Positions 44,994-54,403 of a DNA stretch of 64,000 nt are shown piece by piece. Source of the DNA: Planctomycetaceae bacterium (GTDB taxonomy: Bacteria; Planctomycetota; UBA1135; GCA-002686595); the NCBI GenBank assembly GCA_011525785.1, contig WYBT01000002.1, forward strand, positions 1-64,000, given 5' to 3'. Made by a program: the position numbers and the translations under genes. The notes beneath the pieces are model-generated. The model had not been told where the DNA came from. It made no database searches and saw only the letters and a program-made list of their open reading frames with translations. Within the stretch, counting starts at the first letter, position 1. Each line of letters begins with the position of its first letter.

Positions 44994-46709
44994 TCAGGGC
45001 GTCAGTGCGAACAACAGCCCATTCGAGAGGCTGGTCGACTTCGGCGCGGGCGGGTCGCGGAACCAAGCCTGCGCCCTGAAGCTCGCGCCCGCCGTCAGCG
45101 GCTGGCCCAGCGCGCCCGGATGAGCCGCCATGTAGCCCAGGAAGTCGTAGACCAGCGCCCCCGAACAAGAGCCCAGGACTCCGCCCGTGCTCTGGAGCGG
45201 CAAGCGCTGCGTCGGGGACTTCACGCACAGAAAACTCGAGCTGCCCGGCGCCCAAGGGAAGTCCGCTGCGCCGCTGACGCCGTAGAAGACCAGTCCCGTG
45301 CGCTCGCCTTCGAGCGCGTCGACGCGCACGTCGAAGCCCGACGATGCGCTGGCCGAAGGCACGCCCACTCCCGAGATCTGCGGCACGCAGCCGAGAGCCG
45401 TCGTGCCGGCGGTGCAGTACACGATCGGCGCCGCGACGCCGCGATCGCGCAGGAACACGTCGCGCGCATTGTTGGCGTCGCCCGCGACGAGATTGCTCGC
45501 GTAGCTGTGGAAGGCGACCAGGCGCCCGTCGCCGCTGATCGACGCGCCGTTGCTGGCGTTGTCGCCGAAGGCCCCGGCGCCGTCGACGCTGGCCGCGCGC
45601 GTGACGCCGCTGAGCGCATCGAACACGACCACGTCCCACTCGGGGTTGGTGTCGCCGGCGTCGAGATTGCTCGCCAGCGTCTCGAAGGCGACGAAGCGCG
45701 CGTCGGCGGACAGGCGCGCCCTGCGGCTCGCCCCGTCGCTGTCTGCGCCGTTCGAAGCGACGCTCACGCGCCGCGTGACCCCGCTCACGAGGTCGCGCAG
45801 GAACACGTCGTCGAAGCCGTTGGCGTCGCCCGCGACCAGGTTGGTCGCCGCGCTCTGGAACACGACCCAGCGCCCGTCCTCGGACAGCACCGCGTCAGCG
45901 CAGTTGCCGTTGCCTGCTGCGCCGCCGCTCGAGACGCTCGCGCGCGTGGTCACGCCGCTCGACAGGTCGCGCACGAACACATCCCACGAGCCGTTGAGGT
46001 CCTGATCGATCAGGTTGGTCGCGTTGCTGTGGAAGGCGAGCAGCCGTCCGTCGCCCGACAGCGACGGCGCCGCGCAGTGCCCGTTGGGTTGTCCGCCGCT
46101 GAGCGAAGCCACCGCGCGCGTGGTCACGCCGCTCGCCACTTCGTGGACGTACACGTCCCACAGGCCGTTGGTGTCCCCCGCCACGAGATTCGTCGCGGAG
46201 CTGTGGAACGCGACGAAACGACCGTCCGCCGAGATCACGGGCGCGAAGCTGACGCCGTTGGACTGCGCGCCGAGGCTGCTGACGCTCACGCGGCGCGTGG
46301 TTCCGGCGAGCGTGTCGCGCAAGAACACGTCGATCTGCCCGTTGGTGTCGCCCGCGACGAGGTTGGTCGCACCGCTGAGGAACACGACCCGGCTGCCGTC
46401 GGCGCTGAGCGCGGGCGAGGCGCTGTAGCCGTTGGACTGCTCGCCGATGCTCGAGACGCTGACGCGCGATGTGTTCGCGAGCACGAGGTCGCGGATGAAG
46501 ATGTCCGCGGCGTTGTTCGTGTCGCCGCTCACCAGGTCGGAGGCCTCGCTCTGGAAGGCCACGCGCGAACCGTCGCGCGAGAGCGCAGGCGCCTCGCTGT
46601 ATTGATTGCCCGCCGCGCCGCTCGTGGCGCTGCTGACGAGCGTCGTCGACTGAGCTGCGGCGTTCGCACCCAGCGCGAGGACACACACGAGGGCGATGGC
46701 GTTGTTCAT
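44994..46709 (-). CDS. Secreted TolB-like PD40 repeat protein with four-Cys module
   Basis: This is a 571-residue exported protein with signal MNNAIALVCVLALGANAAAQ. Nearly ten PD40 blades follow (S-x-D-G-R/S-x-V-A-F-x-S-x-A-x-N-L-V-A-G-D-T-N-G-x-x-D-V-F-L-R-D), more regular than in the paralogue at 32461-34158. The C-terminal module has VYCTAGTTALGC, GLVFYGVSG, SFLCVKSP, GSCSGALVYDF, QAWFRDP and SNGLLF, and is closer to the module of the protein at 20326-21531 than to that of the PD40 paralogue, suggesting that modules are shuffled. It lies 138 bp from the kinase gene upstream of it in coordinates; 44857-44993 is empty. Confidence 0.86.
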   Translation of the reverse strand: MNNAIALVCVLALGANAAAQSTTLVSSATSGAAGNQYSEAPALSRDGSRVAFQSEASDLVSGDTNNAADIFIRDLVLANTSRVSVSSIGEQSNGYSASPALSADGSRVVFLSGATNLVAGDTNGQIDVFLRDTLAGTTRRVSVSSLGAQSNGVSFAPVISADGRFVAFHSSATNLVAGDTNGLWDVYVHEVASGVTTRAVASLSGGQPNGHCAAPSLSGDGRLLAFHSNATNLIDQDLNGSWDVFVRDLSSGVTTRASVSSGGAAGNGNCADAVLSEDGRWVVFQSAATNLVAGDANGFDDVFLRDLVSGVTRRVSVASNGADSDGASRRARLSADARFVAFETLASNLDAGDTNPEWDVVVFDALSGVTRAASVDGAGAFGDNASNGASISGDGRLVAFHSYASNLVAGDANNARDVFLRDRGVAAPIVYCTAGTTALGCVPQISGVGVPSASASSGFDVRVDALEGERTGLVFYGVSGAADFPWAPGSSSFLCVKSPTQRLPLQSTGGVLGSCSGALVYDFLGYMAAHPGALGQPLTAGASFRAQAWFRDPPAPKSTSLSNGLLFALTP

Positions 46710-46756
46710 GGGCGGGCGAGTCTCTCGGTGCGCGGACAGGAATCGGGCTGGACGAA

Positions 46757-46787
46757 AGCGCCCGGCCGCGTGAGGCGACCGGGCGCT
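46757..46787 (-). terminator. Hairpin after the HAF-repeat gene region
   Basis: AGCGCCCGG and CCGGGCGCT form a perfect 9-bp stem with a 13-nt loop, 20 bp after the stop of the HAF-repeat gene (46807) and before the start of the next minus-strand gene. There is no T-tract; probable terminator. Confidence 0.5.
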
Positions 46788-46806
46788 CGAGAAGGCGGAG
46801 CGACGC

Positions 46807-48336
46807 TCAGGGGAAAATGGTGAAGCTGGCGCCGTCGGTCAGGCCGGTGGTGCTCGGCGACTGCGGATCGCGCGACCAGTACTGCGCGTAGACCTTGGCG
46901 CCCACCGACAGCGCGGGGATCGCCCCGCTCTGGATCAGCGCGTTGAAGTCGAACGAGTACGCGCCCGTGCAGTCGTTGCCGCTGGGCGAGCCGCCCGAGT
47001 TCTGCTGCGCGGTGCGGATCGAGGGGAAGCCCACGCAGCGCGTGCCGCCCTGGAACGGCAGCGCGGCCGGCGAGAAGCCGAAGTACAGGAGCCCGTTCTT
47101 GGTGTTGAGCACTTGCGTCGCGCTGACCTGGAACGGCGCGAGCGAGCTCACGCTGGCGACGCCGCTGGCGCCGATCGACGGCGTGCAGCCGGCCGAGTTG
47201 ACCTTGGCCGTGCAGTAGGTCGACGAGACGGGCTGGAACTCGACGCGGTAGACGTACGACGCGAAGCTCGGATCGAAGGCCGTGCCGGCGAGCACGCGGC
47301 CGTCGCCCGAGAGGCCCTCGACGCTCGAGAGCGTCCAGGTCGAAGCCTCGGGCACGCCCAGCGCGATCAGATCGTCGGCGAGCAGCGTCATCGGGCTGCC
47401 TTCGCGCGCGATGAAGGGCTTCATGCCCGGGCCGAAGAAGCCCGGGATGCCGGCCTGGCCGACGATCACGTTGCCGTCGTCGCTGACGCCGGTCGGGATG
47501 GTGAGGTGGCTGCCCCAGCCGAACGGATCGAGGTTGGTGGTGCCGCGGTCGACCAGGCCGTTGACAGCGTCCCAGCGGAACAGGTGCTCGAGGTTCCAGC
47601 CCGAAGGCGTGGACAGGCCCGAGGGCGAGCCGCCGGCGATGAACTGGCCGTCGCCCGAGATGGCCCAGGCCTCGCTCCAGCCGTTGATCGGATCGCTCGG
47701 ATCGAGGCTGCCGAGCAGGCTCTGAACGCCGCCGCTCCAGCGCGACGCGCGCCACGCGCCAGTGATGGCGTCCGCGTCCCAACCGGCCGCGACACTGCCG
47801 TCAGCCGACAGGCAGTTGGGGCGCGAGCTCGTGGCCGAACCGCCCACCGAACCCAGGTCCACCGTGCCGTTGACGGCGTCCCAGCGGAAGGCGTGCGCGA
47901 TGTTGGGCGTGATCCAGGCGAGACCGACGATCACCGAGCCGTCGGCGCTCATGTCGTAGACGCTCGAGAGTGAGCTGCCGCTCGTGCCGCCCAGGCCGGG
48001 CAGGAAGGTCCACTGGCCGCTCGAGGCGCTCCAGCGCGCCGCGGTCTCGAGGTTGCCGTTGCTCGGATCGGGCAGGGTCGCCGCCACGAACGTGCCGCCG
48101 TTGCTGACCTCGCAGGCCGCGATCTCGCTCGAGATCAAGGTGAAGGTCGGGTTGGCGCTGGTCCACAGGTACTGCCCCGAGCCGCCGAAGCCGACCATGG
48201 CCGAGGCGTCGGCCGAGACGTCGGTGAGCGTGAAGAAGCCGCCGGGCGCGGGATAGCTCTGGAAGGTCGTCTGGGCCGCCGCGGGGAGCGCGAGGGTCAG
48301 GGCCGCGGCCAGGACGGAGAGTCGAGGGGTGCGCAT
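46807..48336 (-). CDS. Secreted HAF-repeat protein with four-Cys module
   Basis: This is a 509-residue exported protein with start ATG 48336 and signal MRTPRLSVLAAALTLALPAAAQ. Residues 25-365 contain repeats of HAF type: V-S-A-D-G-S/N-x-I/V-V-G followed by A-F/H-R-W-D-A-V-N-G-x-V-D-L/R-G (for example MSADGSVIVGLAWI, FRWDAVNGTVDLGSVGG, VSDDGNVIVGQAGI), typical of secreted autotransporter-like or planctomycete proteins. The module has the canonical sequence: TYCTAKVNSAGC, GLLYFGF, GTRCVGF, NDCTGAYSFDFN, QYWSRDP. The region upstream (48337-48500) has no gene. Confidence 0.87.
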   Translation of the reverse strand: MRTPRLSVLAAALTLALPAAAQTTFQSYPAPGGFFTLTDVSADASAMVGFGGSGQYLWTSANPTFTLISSEIAACEVSNGGTFVAATLPDPSNGNLETAARWSASSGQWTFLPGLGGTSGSSLSSVYDMSADGSVIVGLAWITPNIAHAFRWDAVNGTVDLGSVGGSATSSRPNCLSADGSVAAGWDADAITGAWRASRWSGGVQSLLGSLDPSDPINGWSEAWAISGDGQFIAGGSPSGLSTPSGWNLEHLFRWDAVNGLVDRGTTNLDPFGWGSHLTIPTGVSDDGNVIVGQAGIPGFFGPGMKPFIAREGSPMTLLADDLIALGVPEASTWTLSSVEGLSGDGRVLAGTAFDPSFASYVYRVEFQPVSSTYCTAKVNSAGCTPSIGASGVASVSSLAPFQVSATQVLNTKNGLLYFGFSPAALPFQGGTRCVGFPSIRTAQQNSGGSPSGNDCTGAYSFDFNALIQSGAIPALSVGAKVYAQYWSRDPQSPSTTGLTDGASFTIFP

Positions 48337-48500
48337 GGAGAGAGACTTGGGGAGACGGGGACGGGCGGCGAGGCCCGGGGGTCGAAGGGACGCCCTGCAG
48401 CGCAGAGCGCTCTCCTTGAGCGGAGCGGCGGCGACGGCGTCGGAGGCCAATCCGCGAAAACTTGTCGCGGCCGCGCTGAGCTGCTGGCGGGGTCGCCAGC

Positions 48501-49064
48501 TCAGCCCTTGGGCGCGCGAAGGTGCGTCGAGAGCCGCGCCAGCGCCATGAAGAGCCGGCCCCGCGACTGGGCTTCGGTGCAGCGCATGCGCTCGGCCGCG
48601 TCGGCGTGCGTGCGCCCGTCGATGTAGATCAGCCGGATCACGGTGCGGTCGCTCTCGCTCAGGCGCTCGAGCGCGTGCGCCAGGCGCGCGAGGTCCTCGC
48701 GCAGCATGGCCTCGCCGCTGGGGCTGCCCAGGCTGCGCGCGAGCTTGGCCAGCTCCTGCACGTCCCACTCCGACGGCAGATCGGCCGCGCGCGCGGGGTC
48801 GGCGCGCCGCTCCGAGGCGTAGAAGCGCCGCCGGTCGATCAGCTTGTGCAGCGCGATCTGCAGCAGCCAGCGGCGAAACGCAGCCTCGCCCTCGTAGCGA
48901 AAGCGCCCGCGCGACTGCAGCGCTTCGCGACAGATGGACTGCACCAGGTCCTCGGCCGCCTCCTTGCGCGCGAGGTCCGCGCCCATGTTGCGCCGCACGT
49001 AGGCCTGCACATCGCCCAGGTGCCGCTCGAGCAAGCGCTCGAGTTCGTCGGAATCGGATTGCAT
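48501..49064 (-). CDS. ECF-type RNA polymerase sigma factor
   Basis: This is a 187-residue protein. Region 2 is visible in KEAAEDLVQSICREALQSRGRFRYEGEAAFRRWLLQIALHKLIDRRRFY and region 4 in LSESDRTVIRLIYIDGRTHADAAERMRCTEAQSRGRLFMALARL. Its start lies 111 bp from the divergent start of a kinase-TPR gene, an arrangement suggesting that kinase and sigma factor work together. No anti-sigma factor is adjacent. Confidence 0.9.
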   Translation of the reverse strand: MQSDSDELERLLERHLGDVQAYVRRNMGADLARKEAAEDLVQSICREALQSRGRFRYEGEAAFRRWLLQIALHKLIDRRRFYASERRADPARAADLPSEWDVQELAKLARSLGSPSGEAMLREDLARLAHALERLSESDRTVIRLIYIDGRTHADAAERMRCTEAQSRGRLFMALARLSTHLRAPKG

Positions 49065-49175
49065 CGCGTCGCTGCGTCGGAGCAATGAGCGCCGTGGGAC
49101 CAGCGTAGCAGCGCCCTGCAGCGCCGATCGCCGCGACGGCGCCGGGCTACGATGGGCTGCGCGCCGCGCGCACGC

Positions 49176-52082
49176 ATGTCCCAATCCCCCGACGACTCGG
49201 ACGAGCGCGTCGAGGCGCTGCTGGCGCTGGTGCTCGAGCGCCTGACCGCAGGCCACGACAACGCGCTGGAGTCGGTCTGCGCGGAGCATCCCGAGCACGC
49301 CGCCGACTTGCGCGAGCGCCTGGCCTCGCTGCGCGCGATGAACCTCGTGCCCGAAGGCGCCGCCGCCATGGCCTTCCCCGAGCGCCTGGGCGAATTTCGC
49401 CTGCTGCGACGCCTGGGCGGCGGCGGGATGGGCGTGGTGTTCGAAGCGCTGCAGGAGCCGCTGGGCCGGCGCGTCGCGCTCAAGCTGATCCGGCCCGAGC
49501 ACCTGTACTTCGAGCACTCGCGCGAGCGCTTCCGGCGCGAAACCGAAGCTGTCGCGCGCCTCTCGCACCCCGGCGTGGTCGCGATCCACACCGTCGGCGA
49601 AGCGCGCGGCACGCCCTACTTCGCGATGGAGATGATCCGCGGCGCGAGCGTGGCCGAAGCGCTCGAGCAAGTGCGCGGCCTCGCGCCCGAGGGCCTGCTC
49701 GGCGCCGACCTGCACGCGGCGGTGCTCGCCTGCATCGAACCGGGCGAGGCCGTCGCGCGCGCCGAACTCGACGAGCTGTACCGCGGAACCTGGATCGAGG
49801 CCTGCGTGCGCATCGCGTTGGCGATGTGCGATGCGCTCGAGCACGCGCACGCGCGCGGCGTGCTGCACCGCGACATCAAGCCCTCGAACATCGCACTCAC
49901 GCCCGAGGGGCGCGTGGTGTTGCTCGACTTCGGACTCGCAGGTCTGGACGACGAGCTGCGCATGACGCGCAGCGGCTCGGCGCTCGGCTCGGTGCTCTAC
50001 ATGGCCCCCGAGCAGCTCGAGGGCCGCCTGGACGAGATCGACGCGCGCACCGACGTGTACGCGCTCGGCGTGACGCTGTACGAGATGCTCTCGCTGCAGC
50101 CGCCCTACGCCGCCGCCGACTCGCAGCAGACGCGCGCCGCGATCCTCGACGGCCAGCCGCCTGCGCTGCGCTCGCGCCACCCCGGCGTGCCGCGCGATCT
50201 CGAGCTGGTGTGCCTGCACGCGCTCGACCGCGACCGCGCGCGGCGCTACGCCTCGATGGCGGCCTTCGGCGCGGACCTGCGCAACGTGCTCGAGGGGCGC
50301 CCCATCAGCGTGCGGCCGCCCAGTTCGCTGTACCGCGCGCGGCGCTGGGTCGCGCGGCATCCGACGCTGAGCGCGACGGCCGGACTGAGCGCCTTGCTCG
50401 TCACGGTGCTGCCAACCGCGCTGTACCTGCAGCAGCGTGCGAACAACACGCGCCTGGAGACGCTGCTCGAGGAGGTCTCGCGCGCCGAGGGTCGCGCCCA
50501 AGAGGAATCGCGTCGCGCGCGCGCCGCAGCGGCCGAAGCCGAGCAGAGCGCGAAGTTCCTGGTCGAGCTGTTCGCCGCCTCCGATCCGTACGCGACCGGC
50601 GGCCGCGAGCTGACGGCCGAAGCGATGCTGCAGAGCGGGCTGGCGCGCGTCGACGCCGAGCTGGCGGACCGTCCCGAGCTCCAAGCGCGGCTGCTGGAGC
50701 GCATCGGCGTTTCGTACACCAACCTCGAGCACTACGCGCAGTCCATCGAGCCACTCGAACGCGCGCTCGCGCTGCGGCGCGAGTTGCACGGCGACGACGA
50801 CCCGCGCACGGCCGAAGCGCGCGTGTGGCTGGGCTCTGCGCTGCGCCTCGCCGGCGATGCGCGCTGTACCGAGCAACTGCGCACCGCGCTCGACGTATTC
50901 AGTCGCCATCCGCCCGAGGAGCCCGCCGCGCGCATCAACGCGCAGACGCTGCTCGCGCTCAGCCTGCTCGACGAAGGCGCCAGCGACGAGCCGCTCGCAC
51001 TGCTGATGGACGCGCGCGAGCAGCTCGAGAACCTCGCGAGCGAGGACCGCGGCATGCACTGGATGGTCTCGACCTCGCTCGTGAACGCGCACCTGCGGCT
51101 GGGGCAGCCGGCGCAGGCCGAAGCGCTGGCGCGCGCGCTGCTCAACGACGAGCGCGAGGCCAGCGGGCCGCTGGGCTTCTGGCGCGTGACGGCGATGAAC
51201 CGCCTCGCGGGGGCGCTGCGCGCGCAGGGCCGACTCGACGAAGCGCTCGCGGCCTACGAAGAGCAGTTGCCGCAGGCGGAGCAGGTCTACGGCGCGGGCA
51301 GTCCGGCGCTGGCCACGATGGTGGTCGACTACGCCGAGACGCTGTTCGAGTCGCGCCGCTTCGAGCGCGCCTGCGAGCTGCTCGAGCCGGCCTTGCGCGA
51401 CCTCGTCGAGCGCCTGGGCGCCGAGCACACGCACACGCAGCGCGTGCTGCGCTCGCTCGTCGATGCGGCGCTGCGCGCCAGACGTCCGCAACTCGCGCTC
51501 GAACAGCTCATCCCGCGCATCCAGGAGCTCGAAGGGCAGGACAGCGAGGCGCCGGAGCTGTCGTACTGGCGCTACCGGCTCGCGCTGGCGGAACTCGCGC
51601 TGGGCGAGTGCGGCTCGGCGCAGCGCACGCTCGAAGCCTGCACGCCCGAGCAGATCGACCCTTCGCCGCTCGCGCGCCAGGCCTGGGAGCTGGCGCTGGC
51701 TCGCACGCTGAGCTGGTCGAGCGCCACGCGCCCCAGGGCGCGCGAACTGGCGTTGCGTTGGATCGACTCTGGTGCGCCGAACATGGCGGCGGTCGCGCGC
51801 GCGCTGGCCGCGCGGGTCGCCTGGCTCGACGGTGAACGCGAACAAGCTCGCGAGCATGCGCGCGCGCTCGACGCTTCGCAGCCGGACGACGCCTGGGACC
51901 TGTGGCCGCGCCTCGAAGCGCAGGTGCTCCTGGCCGAGTTCGCCCGCGCGGACTCGCCCTCCGCGGATCGCGCCAGCAGCGTCGAAGCGCAGCTCGAACG
52001 CGCCTTGCGGGAGCTCGCCTCGGAGCTGGGCGCGCAACACTGCGACCTGCGCGGCCTGCGCGAGCACCTGGCGCGCCGCTGA
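49176..52082 (+). CDS. Transmembrane Ser/Thr kinase with TPR repeats
   Basis: This is a 968-residue protein from ATG 49176. The kinase spans residues 74-370: glycine loop LGGGGMGVVF, Lys103, HRDIKPSN at 231-238, DFG at 251-253 and SVLYMAPEQL. An insert of roughly 35 residues (about 168-205) separates the hinge from the catalytic loop. A membrane helix (about 396-418) is followed by a coiled coil (about 420-470) and then extracytoplasmic TPR-like helices up to the end (IGVSYTNLEHYAQSIEPLERALALRREL, ALLNDEREASGPLGFWRVTAMNRLAGALRAQGRLDEAL). The type is widespread in Planctomycetota and Myxococcota. It diverges from the ECF sigma gene at 48501-49064. Confidence 0.93.
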   Translation: MSQSPDDSDERVEALLALVLERLTAGHDNALESVCAEHPEHAADLRERLASLRAMNLVPEGAAAMAFPERLGEFRLLRRLGGGGMGVVFEALQEPLGRRVALKLIRPEHLYFEHSRERFRRETEAVARLSHPGVVAIHTVGEARGTPYFAMEMIRGASVAEALEQVRGLAPEGLLGADLHAAVLACIEPGEAVARAELDELYRGTWIEACVRIALAMCDALEHAHARGVLHRDIKPSNIALTPEGRVVLLDFGLAGLDDELRMTRSGSALGSVLYMAPEQLEGRLDEIDARTDVYALGVTLYEMLSLQPPYAAADSQQTRAAILDGQPPALRSRHPGVPRDLELVCLHALDRDRARRYASMAAFGADLRNVLEGRPISVRPPSSLYRARRWVARHPTLSATAGLSALLVTVLPTALYLQQRANNTRLETLLEEVSRAEGRAQEESRRARAAAAEAEQSAKFLVELFAASDPYATGGRELTAEAMLQSGLARVDAELADRPELQARLLERIGVSYTNLEHYAQSIEPLERALALRRELHGDDDPRTAEARVWLGSALRLAGDARCTEQLRTALDVFSRHPPEEPAARINAQTLLALSLLDEGASDEPLALLMDAREQLENLASEDRGMHWMVSTSLVNAHLRLGQPAQAEALARALLNDEREASGPLGFWRVTAMNRLAGALRAQGRLDEALAAYEEQLPQAEQVYGAGSPALATMVVDYAETLFESRRFERACELLEPALRDLVERLGAEHTHTQRVLRSLVDAALRARRPQLALEQLIPRIQELEGQDSEAPELSYWRYRLALAELALGECGSAQRTLEACTPEQIDPSPLARQAWELALARTLSWSSATRPRARELALRWIDSGAPNMAAVARALAARVAWLDGEREQAREHARALDASQPDDAWDLWPRLEAQVLLAEFARADSPSADRASSVEAQLERALRELASELGAQHCDLRGLREHLARR

Positions 52083-52127
52083 ACTCGCGCGCGTGCGCCC
52101 GCGCGGCTCGCGCTCCACAATGGCCGC

Positions 52128-54263
52128 ATGCGCACCCTTCTGATCGCAGCCGCGCTGGCCAGCGCCTGCGCCCGCCAGCAGCCGCAGTCGGCCGCCCCCG
52201 CCCCGCTCGAACCGCGCCCCTCGCCGCGCCAGCTCGCCTGGCACGAGCTCGAGTACTACGGCTTCGTGCACTTCAACATGAACACCTTCACCGGCCGCGA
52301 GTGGGGTGAGGGCACGGAGTCGCCCGAGCTGTTCCAGCCCAGTGCGCTCGACTGTCGCCAGTGGGCGCGCGTCGCGAAGGCCGCGGGCATGAAGGGCCTG
52401 ATCCTGACCGCCAAGCACCACGACGGTTTCTGCCTGTGGCCCTCGAAGCTCACGACGCACGACGTGGCCTCGAGCTCGTGGCGCGGCGGGCGCGGCGACG
52501 TGCTGCGCGAATTGAGCGACGCGCTGCGCGAGCAGGGCCTGAAGTTCGGCGTGTACCTCTCGCCCTGGGATCGCAACCAGCCCAGCTACGGCGACAGCGC
52601 GGCCTACAACGACTACTTCGTCGGCCAACTGCGCGAGGTGCTCACCAACTACGGCGAGGTGTTCGAGGTGTGGTGGGACGGCGCCTGCGGCGAAGGCCCC
52701 AACGGCAAGCGGCAGGTGTACGACTGGGAGCGCTTCCGCAGCGTCGTGCGCGAGCTGCAGCCCGGCGCGGTGATGTTCAGCGACGTGGGCCCCGACGTGC
52801 GCTGGATCGGCAACGAGCACGGCATCGCCGGCGAAACGTGCTGGGGCATGCTCTCGCCCGCGGGCTTCGAGCCCGGGCTGGGCGCGCCGGCGACGGCCGT
52901 GCTCAACCAGGGCGAGGAGAACGGCACGCACTGGATCGGCGGCGAGTGCGACGTCTCGATCCGACCGGGCTGGTACTACCACGCCGAGCAGGACGGCGAG
53001 GTCAAGTCGCTCGAGCGGCTGCTGGAGATCTGGTACGGCTCGGTGGGCCGCGGCGCGAACCTGCTCTTGAACCTGCCCGTCGACCGGCGCGGCCTGGTGC
53101 ACGAGAACGACGTCGCGCGCCTGATGGAACTGCGCGCTGCGCTCGATGCGACCTTCGCCGCGGATCTGGCGCGCGGCATGGCGGCCAGCGCGAGCAGCGA
53201 ACGCGCACCCGCCACACTGTTCGGCGCCGCGGCGGCAGTCGACGGCGACGCGCACTCCTACTGGGCGGCCGAGGACGGCGTGCGCAGCGCGAAGTTGCGC
53301 GTCGCGTTCGCTGCACCGCAGCTCGTCGACCACGCAGTGATCGGCGAGCCGATCGCGCTCGGCCAGCGCGTGAAGCGCTTCACGCTGTACGGACTGCGCG
53401 GCAACGCGCGCGTCGAACTCGCGCGCGGCACGACGCTCGGCCGCAAGCGCATCCTCGAGTTCACGCCGACCTGGTGCGACGCACTCGAGCTGTCGCTCGA
53501 CGACTCGCGAGCAACGCCGCTGATCAGCTCGTTCGAAGCCTATTGCGCGCCGCCGCGCGTCGAACTCCAGACTCGCGAACGCGCCTTCCTGGGCGCGCTG
53601 AAGCTGAGCCTCGCGGCCAACCAACCGGGTTGCGAGATCCGCTACACGCTCGATGGCTCGCTGCCGACGCGCGAGTCGGCGCGGCTCGCGGGTGATCCCG
53701 AGGGCGAACTCGAACTGCGCGCCAGCGCGAAACTGTGCGCGCGCGCCTTCCGCGGCGAGGTCGCCGGCGTGCTGGTCGAACGCGCCGAGTTCCGCGGCTA
53801 CACGCGCGCGAGCCTGCGACCGGCCACCCACTTCCTGCGGCCGCTGGCGAGCGGCCTCGAGCTCGACCTGCACGAGGGCGCCTGGCAGAGCCTGGTCGAC
53901 CTGCCGCACTCCAAGCCCGTGCGGAGCACGCTCGCCCACGCCATCGACCTGAGCGCGCGTCCGCGCGACGAGCACTTCGCGCTCGTGTTCCGCGGCTGGC
54001 TCTCGGCCCCCGCGGACGGCGTGTACGCCTTCGAGTGCGCCAGCGACGACGGCGCGCGCGTGTGGCTGGGCGACGAACTCTTGATCGACAACGACGGCCT
54101 GCACGGCGTGCAGACCCGGCGCGGCGAGGTGGGTCTCGCCGCGGGCTACCACGCGCTGCGGATCGAGTACTTCAACGCCGCCGGCGCGAGCGCGCTGGAG
54201 TTGCGCTGGAGCGGTCCGGGCTTCGCCTCCAGCCCGCTGCCAGCGGCCGCGCTCGCGCACTGA
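52128..54263 (+). CDS. GH29 alpha-L-fucosidase-like lipoprotein with PA14 domain
   Basis: This is a 711-residue protein. The leader ([14 protein letters not shown]) gives a lipobox. The glycosidase domain (about 25-330) has [35 protein letters not shown] and the nucleophile Asp in [11 protein letters not shown], all diagnostic for GH29. It is followed by a discoidin-like domain (about 345-475: [20 protein letters not shown]), a chitobiase-like segment ([24 protein letters not shown]) and a C-terminal PA14 domain (about 590-705: [35 protein letters not shown]). It cleaves terminal fucose from glycans, presumably algal or host polysaccharide at the cell surface; it could be a galactosidase-like member of the family. 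Confidence 0.93.
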   Translation: MRTLLIAAALASACARQQPQSAAPAPLEPRPSPRQLAWHELEYYGFVHFNMNTFTGREWGEGTESPELFQPSALDCRQWARVAKAAGMKGLILTAKHHDGFCLWPSKLTTHDVASSSWRGGRGDVLRELSDALREQGLKFGVYLSPWDRNQPSYGDSAAYNDYFVGQLREVLTNYGEVFEVWWDGACGEGPNGKRQVYDWERFRSVVRELQPGAVMFSDVGPDVRWIGNEHGIAGETCWGMLSPAGFEPGLGAPATAVLNQGEENGTHWIGGECDVSIRPGWYYHAEQDGEVKSLERLLEIWYGSVGRGANLLLNLPVDRRGLVHENDVARLMELRAALDATFAADLARGMAASASSERAPATLFGAAAAVDGDAHSYWAAEDGVRSAKLRVAFAAPQLVDHAVIGEPIALGQRVKRFTLYGLRGNARVELARGTTLGRKRILEFTPTWCDALELSLDDSRATPLISSFEAYCAPPRVELQTRERAFLGALKLSLAANQPGCEIRYTLDGSLPTRESARLAGDPEGELELRASAKLCARAFRGEVAGVLVERAEFRGYTRASLRPATHFLRPLASGLELDLHEGAWQSLVDLPHSKPVRSTLAHAIDLSARPRDEHFALVFRGWLSAPADGVYAFECASDDGARVWLGDELLIDNDGLHGVQTRRGEVGLAAGYHALRIEYFNAAGASALELRWSGPGFASSPLPAAALAH

Positions 54264-54403
54264 ACGCCGGCGGGCCCCCCGAGGCCTGTTCATATTCGAG
54301 ACGCGCGGGCTCTGCGCAGTTCAGCCCAGCCGCAGGGGACGTCGATGCTCCCGCGCCTGTCCACATCGAGCGGCATCACCCGGCCGCCCGGGACGGCGTC
54401 CCC

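Noticed and set aside
49065..54293. Very long upstream extension of the sigma frame (48501-54293)
   Set aside because: The extension lies antisense to the kinase-TPR and fucosidase genes and has no recognisable domain; the sigma factor itself starts at 49064.
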